Assembly: GCA_023144635.1 (NCBI GenBank)
Contig: JAGLFH010000018.1
Coordinates: 1-49,998 of the forward strand
DNA: 49,998 nucleotides
Direction of reading: 5' to 3'
Origin: Candidatus Auribacterota bacterium
GTDB taxonomy: Bacteria > Auribacterota > JAFGBW01 > JAFGJP01
Shown piece by piece: positions 33,472 through 42,321 of the stretch. How positions within the stretch are numbered: position 1 is the first letter of the stretch; each line of letters starts with the position of its first letter. The position numbers were made by a program, and so were the translations under genes. The notes beneath the pieces are model-generated. The model was given only the letters and a program-made list of their open reading frames with translations. It had not been told where the DNA came from and searched no databases.

Positions 33472-35010
33472 ATGAAAAAGAACTCGTATATATTAAAGAA
33501 AGCAGGCTCTTTTGGATCAATTACAGGTGTTAGCAGAATACTTGGATATATACGTGATATGTTTTTTGCAAAAATTTTTGGAACTTCTCTTTTTGCCGAT
33601 GCTTTTTTAACAGCATTCACCTTTCCTAATCTTTTCAGAAAACTTTTTGGAGAAGGAGCTCTTTCTGGATCCTTTATACCGATATTTTCAGATCATTATC
33701 ATAAAGATCAAAAATCAGCCTGGAAGCTTCTTTGCTCCATTCTTACAATATTATTTATAATACTATCTGCCCTTACGGCACTTGTTCTCTTAGGTCTTTC
33801 TTTTTCCGAAAAACATGTAGAATCTGAAAGGATCTTGTATATACTACAGCTGACACGAATTATGTTCCCTTATATAATTCTAGTTTGTACTCTTGGATTT
33901 ATGTTCGGTATATTCAATTTTTTTGGCCATTATGCACTTCCTGCTCTTTCTTCTGTCATACTTAACATTGCATTGATCACAGGTATTGGGGTTTCCATAA
34001 AACTTTTTCAGGATAGCTATTCTAGGATCATATTCCTATCATGGACAGTACTCTTGTGCGGTTTTATTCAATGGATCTTCTATACTCCTCTTATCATAAA
34101 ATTAAAAATACCTCTGAAATTTGAAATCTGCATGACTCATCCTGCTATGTCACAGTTTTTTAAGCTATACTTACCTTCTGTTTTTGCAATATCTATTATG
34201 CAGATAAATGTTTTTGCAGATAGGATTATAGCTGTATTTATAGGACCGGGAGCACCTACTTTTCTTTACTATGCAAACCGTATATACCAGCTTCCTCTTG
34301 GTGTTTTTGCAGTTTCTATTGCACTAGCATCACTTCCTGAATTTTCTAAATGCGTAAGCCGCCAAAATATGAAAGGTCTAGTAGACAAACTAATATATTC
34401 TCTTAAGCTTTCTCTTTTTATATCGATCCCTTCTTCTGTAGGATTGATCGTCCTATCTAAACCAATTACAGCTATGCTTTTTCAAAGAGGAGCTTTCAGC
34501 CCACAAGCAACAGAGACAACTGCAATAGTTCTTTCTTTTTATGCTATAGGACTTTTTGCTTTTTCAAATTTAAAGACACTTACATATGCTTTTTATGCTT
34601 TAAAGGATTCTATTATTCCTACAAAAATCGCATTTGTATGTATGATAATTAATATTCTGCTTAACATTGCATTTATGTTCTGGATAAGATCTGCAGGCAT
34701 TGCTCTTGCAACTTCTATATCAATAGCTATAAATATCTTTGCTCTTATGTTTTATCTTGGCAGAAAACTTCAAATAGATTTAATAAGTACTTTTTTTCAT
34801 ACTACAATAAAATATCTCATACCTTCTTTATTTATGGGATTTGTTGTTAGATCATGCTATATCTCATGTATTTCTTTACTGCAAATCCATTTTACAGGGA
34901 GCTTACTTCAATGTTTTGCTACATTGATATCAGTCATTAGCGGAGTTATAGTTTATTTAGGAATATTTTTTATATTCTCAAGAAAAGATCTAAGAAGATT
35001 TATCAGTTAA
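33472..35010 (+). CDS. murJ: lipid II flippase MurJ
   Basis: A 512-residue MOP-superfamily membrane protein with about 14 helices, closest to MurJ/MviN: the N-terminus has SRILGYIRDMFFAKIFGTS, then FLTAFTFPNLFRKLFGEGA, and FIPIFS near residue 62. GGALs-type residues in GEGALSGSF support MurJ over Wzx. It moves lipid II across the membrane for peptidoglycan synthesis. No ribosome site is visible; a TATATT at 33458-33463 ends only eight bases before the ATG, so a leaderless transcript is possible. It could also be co-transcribed with the pilC-like gene, 138 bases upstream. Confidence 0.94.
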   Translation: MKKNSYILKKAGSFGSITGVSRILGYIRDMFFAKIFGTSLFADAFLTAFTFPNLFRKLFGEGALSGSFIPIFSDHYHKDQKSAWKLLCSILTILFIILSALTALVLLGLSFSEKHVESERILYILQLTRIMFPYIILVCTLGFMFGIFNFFGHYALPALSSVILNIALITGIGVSIKLFQDSYSRIIFLSWTVLLCGFIQWIFYTPLIIKLKIPLKFEICMTHPAMSQFFKLYLPSVFAISIMQINVFADRIIAVFIGPGAPTFLYYANRIYQLPLGVFAVSIALASLPEFSKCVSRQNMKGLVDKLIYSLKLSLFISIPSSVGLIVLSKPITAMLFQRGAFSPQATETTAIVLSFYAIGLFAFSNLKTLTYAFYALKDSIIPTKIAFVCMIINILLNIAFMFWIRSAGIALATSISIAINIFALMFYLGRKLQIDLISTFFHTTIKYLIPSLFMGFVVRSCYISCISLLQIHFTGSLLQCFATLISVISGVIVYLGIFFIFSRKDLRRFIS

Positions 35011-35017
35011 TTCTTTT

Positions 35018-35227
35018 TTAGTTTGTTCTATCGCGCTCTTGCTTCCACCCTCGGTAATACTTCATTTCCCAATGAAAAAAGGCTCTATCATAACCTATGT
35101 CATAACCTATTCTTTGACTTTCCAGCCACTTAAATTTAAGTATTTCTTCTTTTTCTGCCATTAATTCCTGATACAATTTAGTTTTTTTCAAAAAAACAAT
35201 CTGCTTTTCAATGCTATTTAGACACAT
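35018..35227 (-). CDS. small uncharacterised protein
   Basis: A 69-residue acidic/basic helical protein starting MCLNSIEKQIVFLKKTKLYQ and ending with a Trp/Tyr-rich segment (FFHWEMKYYRGWKQERDR). I do not recognise a family. The start at 35227 has a good ribosome site (GAGGG, nine bases ahead); an upstream ATG five codons earlier lies inside that site. It is convergent with murJ, seven bases apart, and may be monocistronic. Clean codon structure and ribosome site make it a likely real gene. Confidence 0.65.
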   Translation of the reverse strand: MCLNSIEKQIVFLKKTKLYQELMAEKEEILKFKWLESQRIGYDIGYDRAFFHWEMKYYRGWKQERDRTN

Positions 35228-35426
35228 GATATTAACCCTCATTAACTAGTTTTAAACAACGCTAAAATACTATATTAACAATTGTAAGCCTTTTTCATGC
35301 CAATTCAAAAATATTTTTTCAAGTCAACAACAAGTACCTTGTATTAGGCTACTTATAAAATTACTTATATTAATGCTACATTAAAATTAACATCAGTCTA
35401 TTAAATAAATGTAAAATTATTTTACA

Positions 35427-35948
35427 TTATTCAAGTATTTTTCTTTTTGAGACACGAGGTATCTTAAACCAGCCTCTGTCTTTTTCAACATGGCTCATCC
35501 CACTTGAAGAAAAAAAATGAAAAAGAAATTTTCGTTTCTTATCTATAAATCCTTTATTATTTTTTCCGATAGTTGCATATTCTAGAATAAAATCCGTCAG
35601 TATTTTCCTGTCTTTTTGGGGAACCTTTATAAAACGTATACCATACTCATATTTTTTATTTTCAACAATTTCTTCAATTCTAATTATCTCACCAACTACT
35701 GATATCATCTTAACATTAGGAGTTGAAGACACATCAATACCTATCTGAACAAATGTATGAAGCGGATATTTCTGTTTTGATTCAAAGAGAATCCCGCATC
35801 CGCTTAAGTTTTTTGATATTCCACCTTTGTCAAGAGACTTTACTAATTTATTTTCATCATAGATTTTAATACCAATTATTTTTTTAAATGATATTCTACG
35901 GTATTTTCTGTGCTCTGCAGATTTTTTGTTTTCTTTCTTTTTAAACAT
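35427..35948 (-). CDS. PilZ-domain protein
   Basis: A 173-residue protein with a PilZ domain that can bind cyclic di-GMP: the RxxxR motif is at Arg14-Arg18 (RKYRR) and the second motif at 47-52 (NLSGCG). The remainder (YEYGIRFIKVPQKDR) completes the beta-barrel. After about residue 130 there is a basic C-terminal tail with no recognised domain. The first 13 residues are mostly lysine and glutamate. It lies 36 bases after ruvX in the same direction and could close that transcript. Confidence 0.85.
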   Translation of the reverse strand: MFKKKENKKSAEHRKYRRISFKKIIGIKIYDENKLVKSLDKGGISKNLSGCGILFESKQKYPLHTFVQIGIDVSSTPNVKMISVVGEIIRIEEIVENKKYEYGIRFIKVPQKDRKILTDFILEYATIGKNNKGFIDKKRKFLFHFFSSSGMSHVEKDRGWFKIPRVSKRKILE

Positions 35949-35984
35949 AGATCGTACCTTTATACTTAAATTTACTTATTTAGA

Positions 35985-36404
35985 TTATACTTCTTGTAAA
36001 TAATCCAGATATCCCTGAAGTATCCATTGAGCTGCTCCGGCATTTATTGAGCGCTTTCTTTTTTTTCGAGTTAGATCACCTTCAAGCATAGATCGCTCGA
36101 TAGCTTGCGTTGAAAGCCTCTCATCCCAGTAAACAACCGGAAGGTTTGTAGCATTGCCCAAAAGGCTTCCCAGGCTTTTTATTTCTTCAAACATCTGGCT
36201 TGGACGTCCGTTCATATGTATAGGATTACCTAGTACTATCTTCTCTATTGCGTACTGACTCATCTTTTCAATTATTTTATCTTTAAGTTCACGAATATCT
36301 TTATATCCTGAAATATTATCTTTTGATATCGCTATCATTTTTCCTTCATCACTAAAAGCTATTCCAGTTACTTTTGTCCCAACATCAACACCTACTATTC
36401 TCAT
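35985..36404 (-). CDS. ruvX: YqgF/RuvX putative Holliday junction resolvase
   Basis: A 139-residue RNase H-fold protein. Catalytic positions: Asp7 in GVDVGTKVTG and Glu95 in WDERLST are present. The third acidic residue, usually Asp before the final helix (DxxAAxxIL), reads Asn121 in SINAGAAQWILQGYLD. This may weaken or alter cleavage. The family is implicated in Holliday junction processing and, in E. coli, in 16S rRNA 5' maturation. Its ATG overlaps the manC stop (ATGA). Confidence 0.92.
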   Translation of the reverse strand: MRIVGVDVGTKVTGIAFSDEGKMIAISKDNISGYKDIRELKDKIIEKMSQYAIEKIVLGNPIHMNGRPSQMFEEIKSLGSLLGNATNLPVVYWDERLSTQAIERSMLEGDLTRKKRKRSINAGAAQWILQGYLDYLQEV

Positions 36405-37495
36405 CTAAACAACCTTTTATAATCCCTATTTTCATCAATAGCTTTTAGAACTTTTTTTATTTCCTGATCTTTTGACTTATTACAGACTAAAACAGCATCG
36501 TCTGTTTGTATGATTATAAGATCCTTAACACCTATCACTGCCGTTAACAAAGGCCTTCTAGCATTTCTATTTACAATTATACAATTATCCGTATCAAAAG
36601 GTAATACCTTACCCAGAACAACATTTTTTCTCTTATCTTTTGGGAAATGCCTTTGCAGAGATGACCAGGATCCTATATCATCCCATTCAAGATCACGGCA
36701 CACCGAGACAATAACATTTTTTGCTTTTTCCATAACAGCATAGTCAACTGATATCTTTGGAAGCTTCTTATAAACTTTACTTAATTCAGCCTGAAAGATT
36801 TTTCTTTTTCCAATATTTTTTTCAAGCGATAAAAGTCCATTATATGTGATTTTAAGATATTTATTAAGATTTTCAAGAAAAACATCTGCTCTCCATACAA
36901 ACATTCCGCTATTCCAAAAATATTTTTTAGCACGTAAAAACCTTTTGGCTTTTGTTTCATTAGGTTTTTCATGAAATTTTTTAACTGCAAAAAAACGTGT
37001 TTTTAAATATTTTTTTCTATAGTTTCCTTTTTCAATATATCCATAAGCTGTAGATGCAAAAACGGGAAGCATTCCAAAGGTAACAAGAAAGCCGTTGTTC
37101 GCAGCTTCATATGCAGAAAGAATTTTTTCTTTAAAAGAGATCTTATTTTTTATTACATGGTCTGCAGGAAGCACTGCCATTGAGGCATCTTTATCTTTCT
37201 TTAGAATAATCAATGCAGCCAGCCCTATACATGCCGCTGTATCTCTCCCTACAGGTTCGCTTATAATATTTTCTTTTGAAAGTTCCTTAAGTTCATTTTT
37301 TATCATTTCTTCCTGGCTCTTGTTGGTAACAACCAGTATTCTACTTGCCGGACAAAGCAATTTTGCTCTCTCAAAAGTTTGTCTTATTAGCGACAACCTT
37401 CCAACTATCTTTAATAGCTGCTTTGGCTTTTCCCTTCTGCTTTCAGGCCAGAATCTTTCACCGCTGCCACCCGCCATTATAACTATCCAACGCAT
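36401..37495 (-). CDS. manC: mannose-1-phosphate guanylyltransferase
   Basis: About 364 residues from the ATG at 37495, with GGAGAG in front; the frame opens four codons earlier at a TTG. The nucleotidyltransferase signature is at the N-terminus (MAGGSGERFWPESRREKPKQ), with PADHVI, FHEKP, WNSGMFVW and EWDDIGSWSSL further on. It makes GDP-mannose for surface glycans. There is no C-terminal phosphomannose-isomerase cupin, so this is the monofunctional form. It is coupled to ruvX and follows the receiver gene by 18 bases. Confidence 0.95.
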   Translation of the reverse strand: MRWIVIMAGGSGERFWPESRREKPKQLLKIVGRLSLIRQTFERAKLLCPASRILVVTNKSQEEMIKNELKELSKENIISEPVGRDTAACIGLAALIILKKDKDASMAVLPADHVIKNKISFKEKILSAYEAANNGFLVTFGMLPVFASTAYGYIEKGNYRKKYLKTRFFAVKKFHEKPNETKAKRFLRAKKYFWNSGMFVWRADVFLENLNKYLKITYNGLLSLEKNIGKRKIFQAELSKVYKKLPKISVDYAVMEKAKNVIVSVCRDLEWDDIGSWSSLQRHFPKDKRKNVVLGKVLPFDTDNCIIVNRNARRPLLTAVIGVKDLIIIQTDDAVLVCNKSKDQEIKKVLKAIDENRDYKRLFR

Positions 37496-37513
37496 AACTC
37501 TCTCCAAATTTTA

Positions 37514-37906
37514 TTAATGATTTTCTGTATCAGAATGCAACTTCTCATCATCTTTTTCTTTGAATATTCTTTTCAGATCATACATTTTCACAGGTTTTGC
37601 AACAAATTTTTCTATCCCGAGACGTCTGGCTTTTTCTACATTCACCGTATTTAAATTAGCACTGATAACAACTACTTTTTCAGGAATATCCATCAAAAGC
37701 ATTCTCTCAACAGCTTCCAGGCCGTCCATATCAGGCATTACAATATCTACAAAATAATAGTCATAGGTGTTTTTTTCAGAATAACGAACAGCTTCACTTG
37801 CAAGTGAAGCAGGAGTGACATCACATCCTAAAAATTCAAGCATCTCTTTCATCATAAACTGAACATTTGGTTCATCCTCAATTAGCAGAATCTTTATTTT
37901 TTCCAT
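37514..37906 (-). CDS. single-domain response regulator
   Basis: A 130-residue CheY-like receiver with no output domain. The acidic pair is Glu10-Asp11, the phosphorylation site Asp54 (VDIVMPDMDG), and Lys104 in VAKPVK. A textbook ribosome site (GGAGGG) lies inside the end of the upstream kinase gene, with which it overlaps by 29 bases. It is very probably the direct partner of that kinase. Without an output domain it must signal by protein contact. Confidence 0.93.
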   Translation of the reverse strand: MEKIKILLIEDEPNVQFMMKEMLEFLGCDVTPASLASEAVRYSEKNTYDYYFVDIVMPDMDGLEAVERMLLMDIPEKVVVISANLNTVNVEKARRLGIEKFVAKPVKMYDLKRIFKEKDDEKLHSDTENH

Positions 37907-39992
37907 TGGAACCCTCCTGAGAAATTGGTATTTTTATTTTAATGGTTGTTCCTTTTCCTTCTATACTATCTAAATTTATACTTCCGTTATGTTTTTCGAG
38001 TATGCTTTTGCATACAGCAAGCCCTAAACCTGTTTTTTGAGGGCGCTTTGTAGTGAAAAAAGCTTCAAATACTTTATCTGCAACTGTCCTTGGCATACCG
38101 ATGCCATCATCTTTTACTATAAGATTTAAAAACTCGTCATCGCTTTCAAGCACAACTGTTATTTTTCCTGAATTCTTAATAGCTTCAAACGCATTTTTTA
38201 AAATATTAAATAGAACTTGTTCTACTTGTTTTCTGTCAAACTCACATTTTGGAAATATCTTTTGTCCTTCAATTGAAATTTCAATATTTTTTCTGGATTT
38301 TTTTATAACATTTTTCTGAAAGATCATCACACTTTTTTCAACAAAAGGCATTACAAGCTGCTTATCATAAATAGGCTCTCGCTGATTTACATATTCTGAC
38401 ATTTCACTGACTAAAAGTTCCAGACGGTCTATTTGAGATATGACCTTATCCATATATGATTTAACTTTTTCCCCATCGGTACTGCTCTCAGTAACTATCT
38501 CAGAAAGTCCGCGTATGACATTAAGAGGATTACGCAGTTCATGAGCAATTGCAATAGACATCTCTCCAAGAGCGGTCATCCTTTCATTTTGAATAAGTTT
38601 TCTGTTCATATCTTTTATAATGGATTGATCTGAAAAGACAGCTACGGCTCCTCTTATTTCACCTAGAGGTGTAGATATAAGAGAAGTCGTTACATTTACA
38701 GGAACATCTTTTCCTTCCTTATTTTTTATTACTATTTCTTTTCCAAGCAGTATTTTTTTATCATTTATAGTACGCACAAGCATTCTGCTAAAAGATTCTA
38801 AATTTAGAAAATCAGATATTTTTGTTTTTATTATTTCAAAATCATCTATGCCTGTAATTTTTTCAGCAGCATGATTAAACGTTGTTACCTTAAGCTCTGT
38901 GTCAACAGCTATCACTCCGTTCATCATACTTTGTAATATGCTTGACATATACTGCGACAAATACTGTATCTCCCTGAATCTCTCACCGAGGTCATGAGTT
39001 CTTATCGCAACAACTTCTTCAAGCTTGCTTTTTTGTATTTCAAGGTCATCACGAGCTCTCTGAAGGCCTTCTATAAGGCCTCTAATATCAGCCATATCTT
39101 TTATTACTACAATCAGACCAAGATTTTTATCATTATCTCCTACAATCTCAGAACATGAAAAATTCACAGGTATCCTGTCACCATATTTTGTTAAACACTC
39201 AAGGTCATAATTCTTTACCATTTTTTCTTTCAAGAGTATGTTAAGTATTTTGACTATCTCTATTTCTCTGTCTTCCGGAAAAATCATTTTTAGCTGTTTT
39301 CCGACGAGTTCTTCCATGCTATAACCTAAAAAATGAAGCCCTGCTTTATTTATATCTTTTATTTTCAGGTTCTCATTTGTGACGATAAAAGTATCTGTAA
39401 GGCTTTTGTAAATATTTTCATTATAGTCCTTATATACTTCAAGAGCCTTGTTCTTTTCCTTAACCTGTGTGTTTATCTTTGCATTCTCGATAGAAAGAGC
39501 TGTTATTTTTAAAGCGTTATTTATAAATTCCATATTGTTCTGCGGAACATCGCTGTCCCAGTTTTTCTTAAAAGCCATGAGAAGTCCGACTATTTTTTCT
39601 CTGGCGCTCACTGGAGCAATAATAATTGATCGAATATCCTGATCTTTAAATTCTTTTACAATAGGTGTTACAATTGAACTTTTGTTTGTATTAAGGATCC
39701 ACGGAATTATTTCTTGTTCTACTTGCTGATCAAATTCTTTTATTATGCTTTCTTTCCATGAATCTTCAGTTACTTTAGTAAGATCAAAGTCAAAATTATC
39801 TTTAACAGAAAATATAGCTACAAAAACAGGTTTCAGAAAATGGTCAACAAGCCCTAAAAGACGTGAATAAATTCGCTCTATATCATTTTCGGAAATAACT
39901 TTTTCATGATAATCGCTAAGCATACGATAATTTTCAATCCTGTCTTCCAGTGACAATATTTGTTCTTTCAACTCAGCTTCTTTCTTATTCAT
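37878..39992 (-). CDS. multi-sensor histidine kinase (GAF-PAS-PAS)
   Basis: A 704-residue cytoplasmic kinase without membrane helices. Order: N-terminal coiled coil, a GAF-like domain to about residue 190 (NKSSIVTPIVKEF, FINNALKITALSIENAK), PAS at about 205-320, a coiled coil (LEIQKSKLEEVVAIRTHDL), a second PAS at about 350-470, then HisKA with AHELRNPLNVIRG and a HATPase domain with NILKNAFEAI, DDGIGMP and KTGLGLAV. All motifs are intact. It is coupled to the receiver gene and follows the HDOD gene by two bases, so all are one signalling unit. Confidence 0.95.
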   Translation of the reverse strand: MNKKEAELKEQILSLEDRIENYRMLSDYHEKVISENDIERIYSRLLGLVDHFLKPVFVAIFSVKDNFDFDLTKVTEDSWKESIIKEFDQQVEQEIIPWILNTNKSSIVTPIVKEFKDQDIRSIIIAPVSAREKIVGLLMAFKKNWDSDVPQNNMEFINNALKITALSIENAKINTQVKEKNKALEVYKDYNENIYKSLTDTFIVTNENLKIKDINKAGLHFLGYSMEELVGKQLKMIFPEDREIEIVKILNILLKEKMVKNYDLECLTKYGDRIPVNFSCSEIVGDNDKNLGLIVVIKDMADIRGLIEGLQRARDDLEIQKSKLEEVVAIRTHDLGERFREIQYLSQYMSSILQSMMNGVIAVDTELKVTTFNHAAEKITGIDDFEIIKTKISDFLNLESFSRMLVRTINDKKILLGKEIVIKNKEGKDVPVNVTTSLISTPLGEIRGAVAVFSDQSIIKDMNRKLIQNERMTALGEMSIAIAHELRNPLNVIRGLSEIVTESSTDGEKVKSYMDKVISQIDRLELLVSEMSEYVNQREPIYDKQLVMPFVEKSVMIFQKNVIKKSRKNIEISIEGQKIFPKCEFDRKQVEQVLFNILKNAFEAIKNSGKITVVLESDDEFLNLIVKDDGIGMPRTVADKVFEAFFTTKRPQKTGLGLAVCKSILEKHNGSINLDSIEGKGTTIKIKIPISQEGSNGKNKDSAN

Positions 39993-39994
39993 AT

Positions 39995-40855
39995 TTAATT
40001 CTCTTTTTTAAAAAAATCCATGGCATCTTTTACGCCGGGTTCTATCTTGTCCATAATAGGCTCTATGTAACTAAGCCCGAGTCCCAGTGCTTCCCAGGCT
40101 GCACCGTCTATCTCTGGAACATAATCATCCCCAGGATATCCAATTTCTTTTGCTCTTACAAGAATATCTGCAAGGTGAACTGTAGCCACGATCTTCGGGT
40201 ACTTTTTTGCTTTTTTAAAATCATTGTGCGCTTCTATTGCTTCTCCTAGCGATGCAGGAAGCTTCCACCTTTTCCCCAAAAGGCCGCCTATGTCACAATG
40301 AGTAAATCCAAGTATTTCTTTTTCAGCCTCATATATTGTAATTCTTTTTTCTTTTGTCCTTTCAATTACTCCGCCAAAGCTTGCCTGCAGATGTTGTATT
40401 TCAACAAGTTTTCCTATATCATGCAAAAGCCCTGCAACAAAAAGTTCTTCAGTATCTTCGTAGTCTATAATCTTGCCAATAAGGCGTGAAGTAACAGCGC
40501 ATGCGATAGAATGTTTCCAAAACTCGTTAAGATCAAGTACTCCGCTGCTTCCGGAAACCTGAAATATATCAAAGACCGAACTGCTTAAAACAAGATTTTT
40601 AAGAGCGTTAAATCCAAGTATTACAACTGCACCGGAAACAGTCGTTATCCGACCAGGAAACCCATAAAAAGTAGAATTTACAAGCTGAAGTAAACGAGCA
40701 GTTAAAACCTGATCTTTTGATATAACTTCGCTTATATCATTTGCACTTGTCCTGCTATTTTTCATAAGGCTGTTTATTTTAGCAAACGTCGTCGGCAATG
40801 TCGGCAATGTATCAATTTTTTTTATTATTGTTGAAAGGACTTCACTTGTGCTCAT
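39995..40855 (-). CDS. HDOD-domain signalling protein
   Basis: A 286-residue protein with an HDOD domain over about residues 10-210 (LPTLPTTFAKINSLM, ISKDQVLTARLLQLVNSTFY, GLLHDIGKLVE). Although the HD-like HDIGK is retained, HDOD proteins generally lack phosphodiesterase activity and serve as signalling platforms. The region after 210 has no recognised domain. It starts two bases after the DUF3391-like gene, in the run leading to the histidine kinase and receiver. Confidence 0.9.
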   Translation of the reverse strand: MSTSEVLSTIIKKIDTLPTLPTTFAKINSLMKNSRTSANDISEVISKDQVLTARLLQLVNSTFYGFPGRITTVSGAVVILGFNALKNLVLSSSVFDIFQVSGSSGVLDLNEFWKHSIACAVTSRLIGKIIDYEDTEELFVAGLLHDIGKLVEIQHLQASFGGVIERTKEKRITIYEAEKEILGFTHCDIGGLLGKRWKLPASLGEAIEAHNDFKKAKKYPKIVATVHLADILVRAKEIGYPGDDYVPEIDGAAWEALGLGLSYIEPIMDKIEPGVKDAMDFFKKEN

Positions 40856-40857
40856 AC

Positions 40858-41202
40858 CTATTGAGAACCTTTATTTATGAATCCACTTATTATTTGTTTT
40901 TTTGTAATACGAAAGATCTCTGCCATAACAGGATTTTCAGAAAGATCCGGAAAGCGCTTCAAGGCTCTGGATTCTATTTCCTGAATTTCCTCTTCGCTCA
41001 AAAAAGCATAAGCATCCTCTTCGATTTTGTCCTTATCAATTCCTTTTATTTCGGCTTCAGTAACACCCCAGGTTTTAAATATCTTTATATGTTTTTCCGT
41101 TAAAGACATTCCATCTTTAAGCAAAAGCCCTCCGTTTTTATTATAAACAGGAGCTTCCAAGACCATTCCCGGAGTAAGATCATTTAAATTAATTTTAGCC
41201 AT
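40858..41202 (-). CDS. DUF3391-like small domain protein
   Basis: A 114-residue protein whose first 60 residues (LNDLTPGMVLEAPVYNKNGG, LLKDGMSLTEKHIKIFKTWG) match the beta-rich domain usually found at the N-terminus of HD-GYP proteins. Here it stands alone, with a charged helical C-terminus (SEEEIQEIESRALKRFPDL). AAGG precedes ATG. It heads the HDOD-kinase-receiver run, so it may be a split-off regulatory module of the HDOD protein. Function unproven. Confidence 0.65.
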   Translation of the reverse strand: MAKINLNDLTPGMVLEAPVYNKNGGLLLKDGMSLTEKHIKIFKTWGVTEAEIKGIDKDKIEEDAYAFLSEEEIQEIESRALKRFPDLSENPVMAEIFRITKKQIISGFINKGSQ

Positions 41203-41301
41203 ATTGCCTTTATATATATATAATCAAGTAGAAAATAATATATAATATTTTATAATAATTATTATCATTATACGAATGATTTATATTACTATTTTTCTAA
41301 A

Positions 41302-42216
41302 ATGAATGCTGACAAAAAACTATATAATGACTTTAACAGCTATTTGAGAAGGACTTATGGAGGGAAAACAAAAAGGATTCCCCTGAATAGTTCTTTAGGA
41401 TGCCCAAACAGAGAAAATGGACGCATTGGATGTATATATTGCCTGAATGGAAGTTCATCTCCATCTTCAAAGGGTTTTTTAAGTGTTTCTGAACAGTTAA
41501 AAGAATTTATTTTTAAATACCGTTTATCTAAAGAAAATACATCTTGCAATTTGATTGCTTATTTTCAGGCATATACAAATACTTATACAAATTCTTCTAA
41601 GCTTTTTGAAATGCTCTTTCCTGTTTCTTCTTTTACGGAAATCAAAGCTGTTGCTATTGGAACACGTCCTGATTGTATTGATCCATTAAAACTTGCAACT
41701 ATTAAAAAAGCTGTTCCAGAAAAGGATATTTGGATTGAATATGGCCTTCAGTCAATCAGTTCAAAAACATTAAAATTCATAAAAAGAGGACATGATGTAA
41801 AAGCTTTCCAAAAAGCCATAAAGCTTACCAAACAATATGAAATAAAAACAGGAGTACATGTTATACTCGGATTTCCATGGGAGAAAAAAAAATATATAAT
41901 TAAGCTTGCTCGGTTTATTTCAGAATGTGATCTCGATTTTATAAAGATACATCTTCTTCATGTATTAAAGAACACAGCACTTGAGAAAATGTATATGTCA
42001 AAACGCATAACTCTTCCTTCCTTTAAAAATTATGTACATATGGCTTCTGATCTAATAGAGCACCTGCCTAAAAAAATCGTCATACAGCGCCTTACCGGCG
42101 AAGGTTCAAAAAATAATCATGTGGCACCATTGTGGGCTTTAAAAAAGACAAAAGTCATTCAGGCAATAAATGATGAATTAATAAAAAGAGGCTCTTTTCA
42201 GGGGAAATATGCTTGA
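41302..42216 (+). CDS. radical SAM protein of the YhcC/TIGR01212 family
   Basis: A 304-residue radical SAM enzyme. The cluster-binding cysteines are Cys34, Cys44 and Cys47 (CPNRENGRIGCIYC), a nine-residue spacing unlike the usual CxxxCxxC but typical of the YhcC/TIGR01212 group. The surrounding TYGGKTKRIPLNSSLGCPNR and the later LQSISSKTLKFIKRGH and GVHVILGFPWE match that family. Its reaction is not established. It diverges from the signalling run across an 99-base AT-rich gap and has no visible ribosome site. Confidence 0.9.
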   Translation: MNADKKLYNDFNSYLRRTYGGKTKRIPLNSSLGCPNRENGRIGCIYCLNGSSSPSSKGFLSVSEQLKEFIFKYRLSKENTSCNLIAYFQAYTNTYTNSSKLFEMLFPVSSFTEIKAVAIGTRPDCIDPLKLATIKKAVPEKDIWIEYGLQSISSKTLKFIKRGHDVKAFQKAIKLTKQYEIKTGVHVILGFPWEKKKYIIKLARFISECDLDFIKIHLLHVLKNTALEKMYMSKRITLPSFKNYVHMASDLIEHLPKKIVIQRLTGEGSKNNHVAPLWALKKTKVIQAINDELIKRGSFQGKYA

Positions 42217-42321
42217 AACACAGATTTCGCAGCGCAGCAAAACCAAGCAAAATTTGACAAACTAATTCAAGGAAATACTGTTTGAAGATAATTGAGAAGA
42301 ACATACACTACATAAATACAG

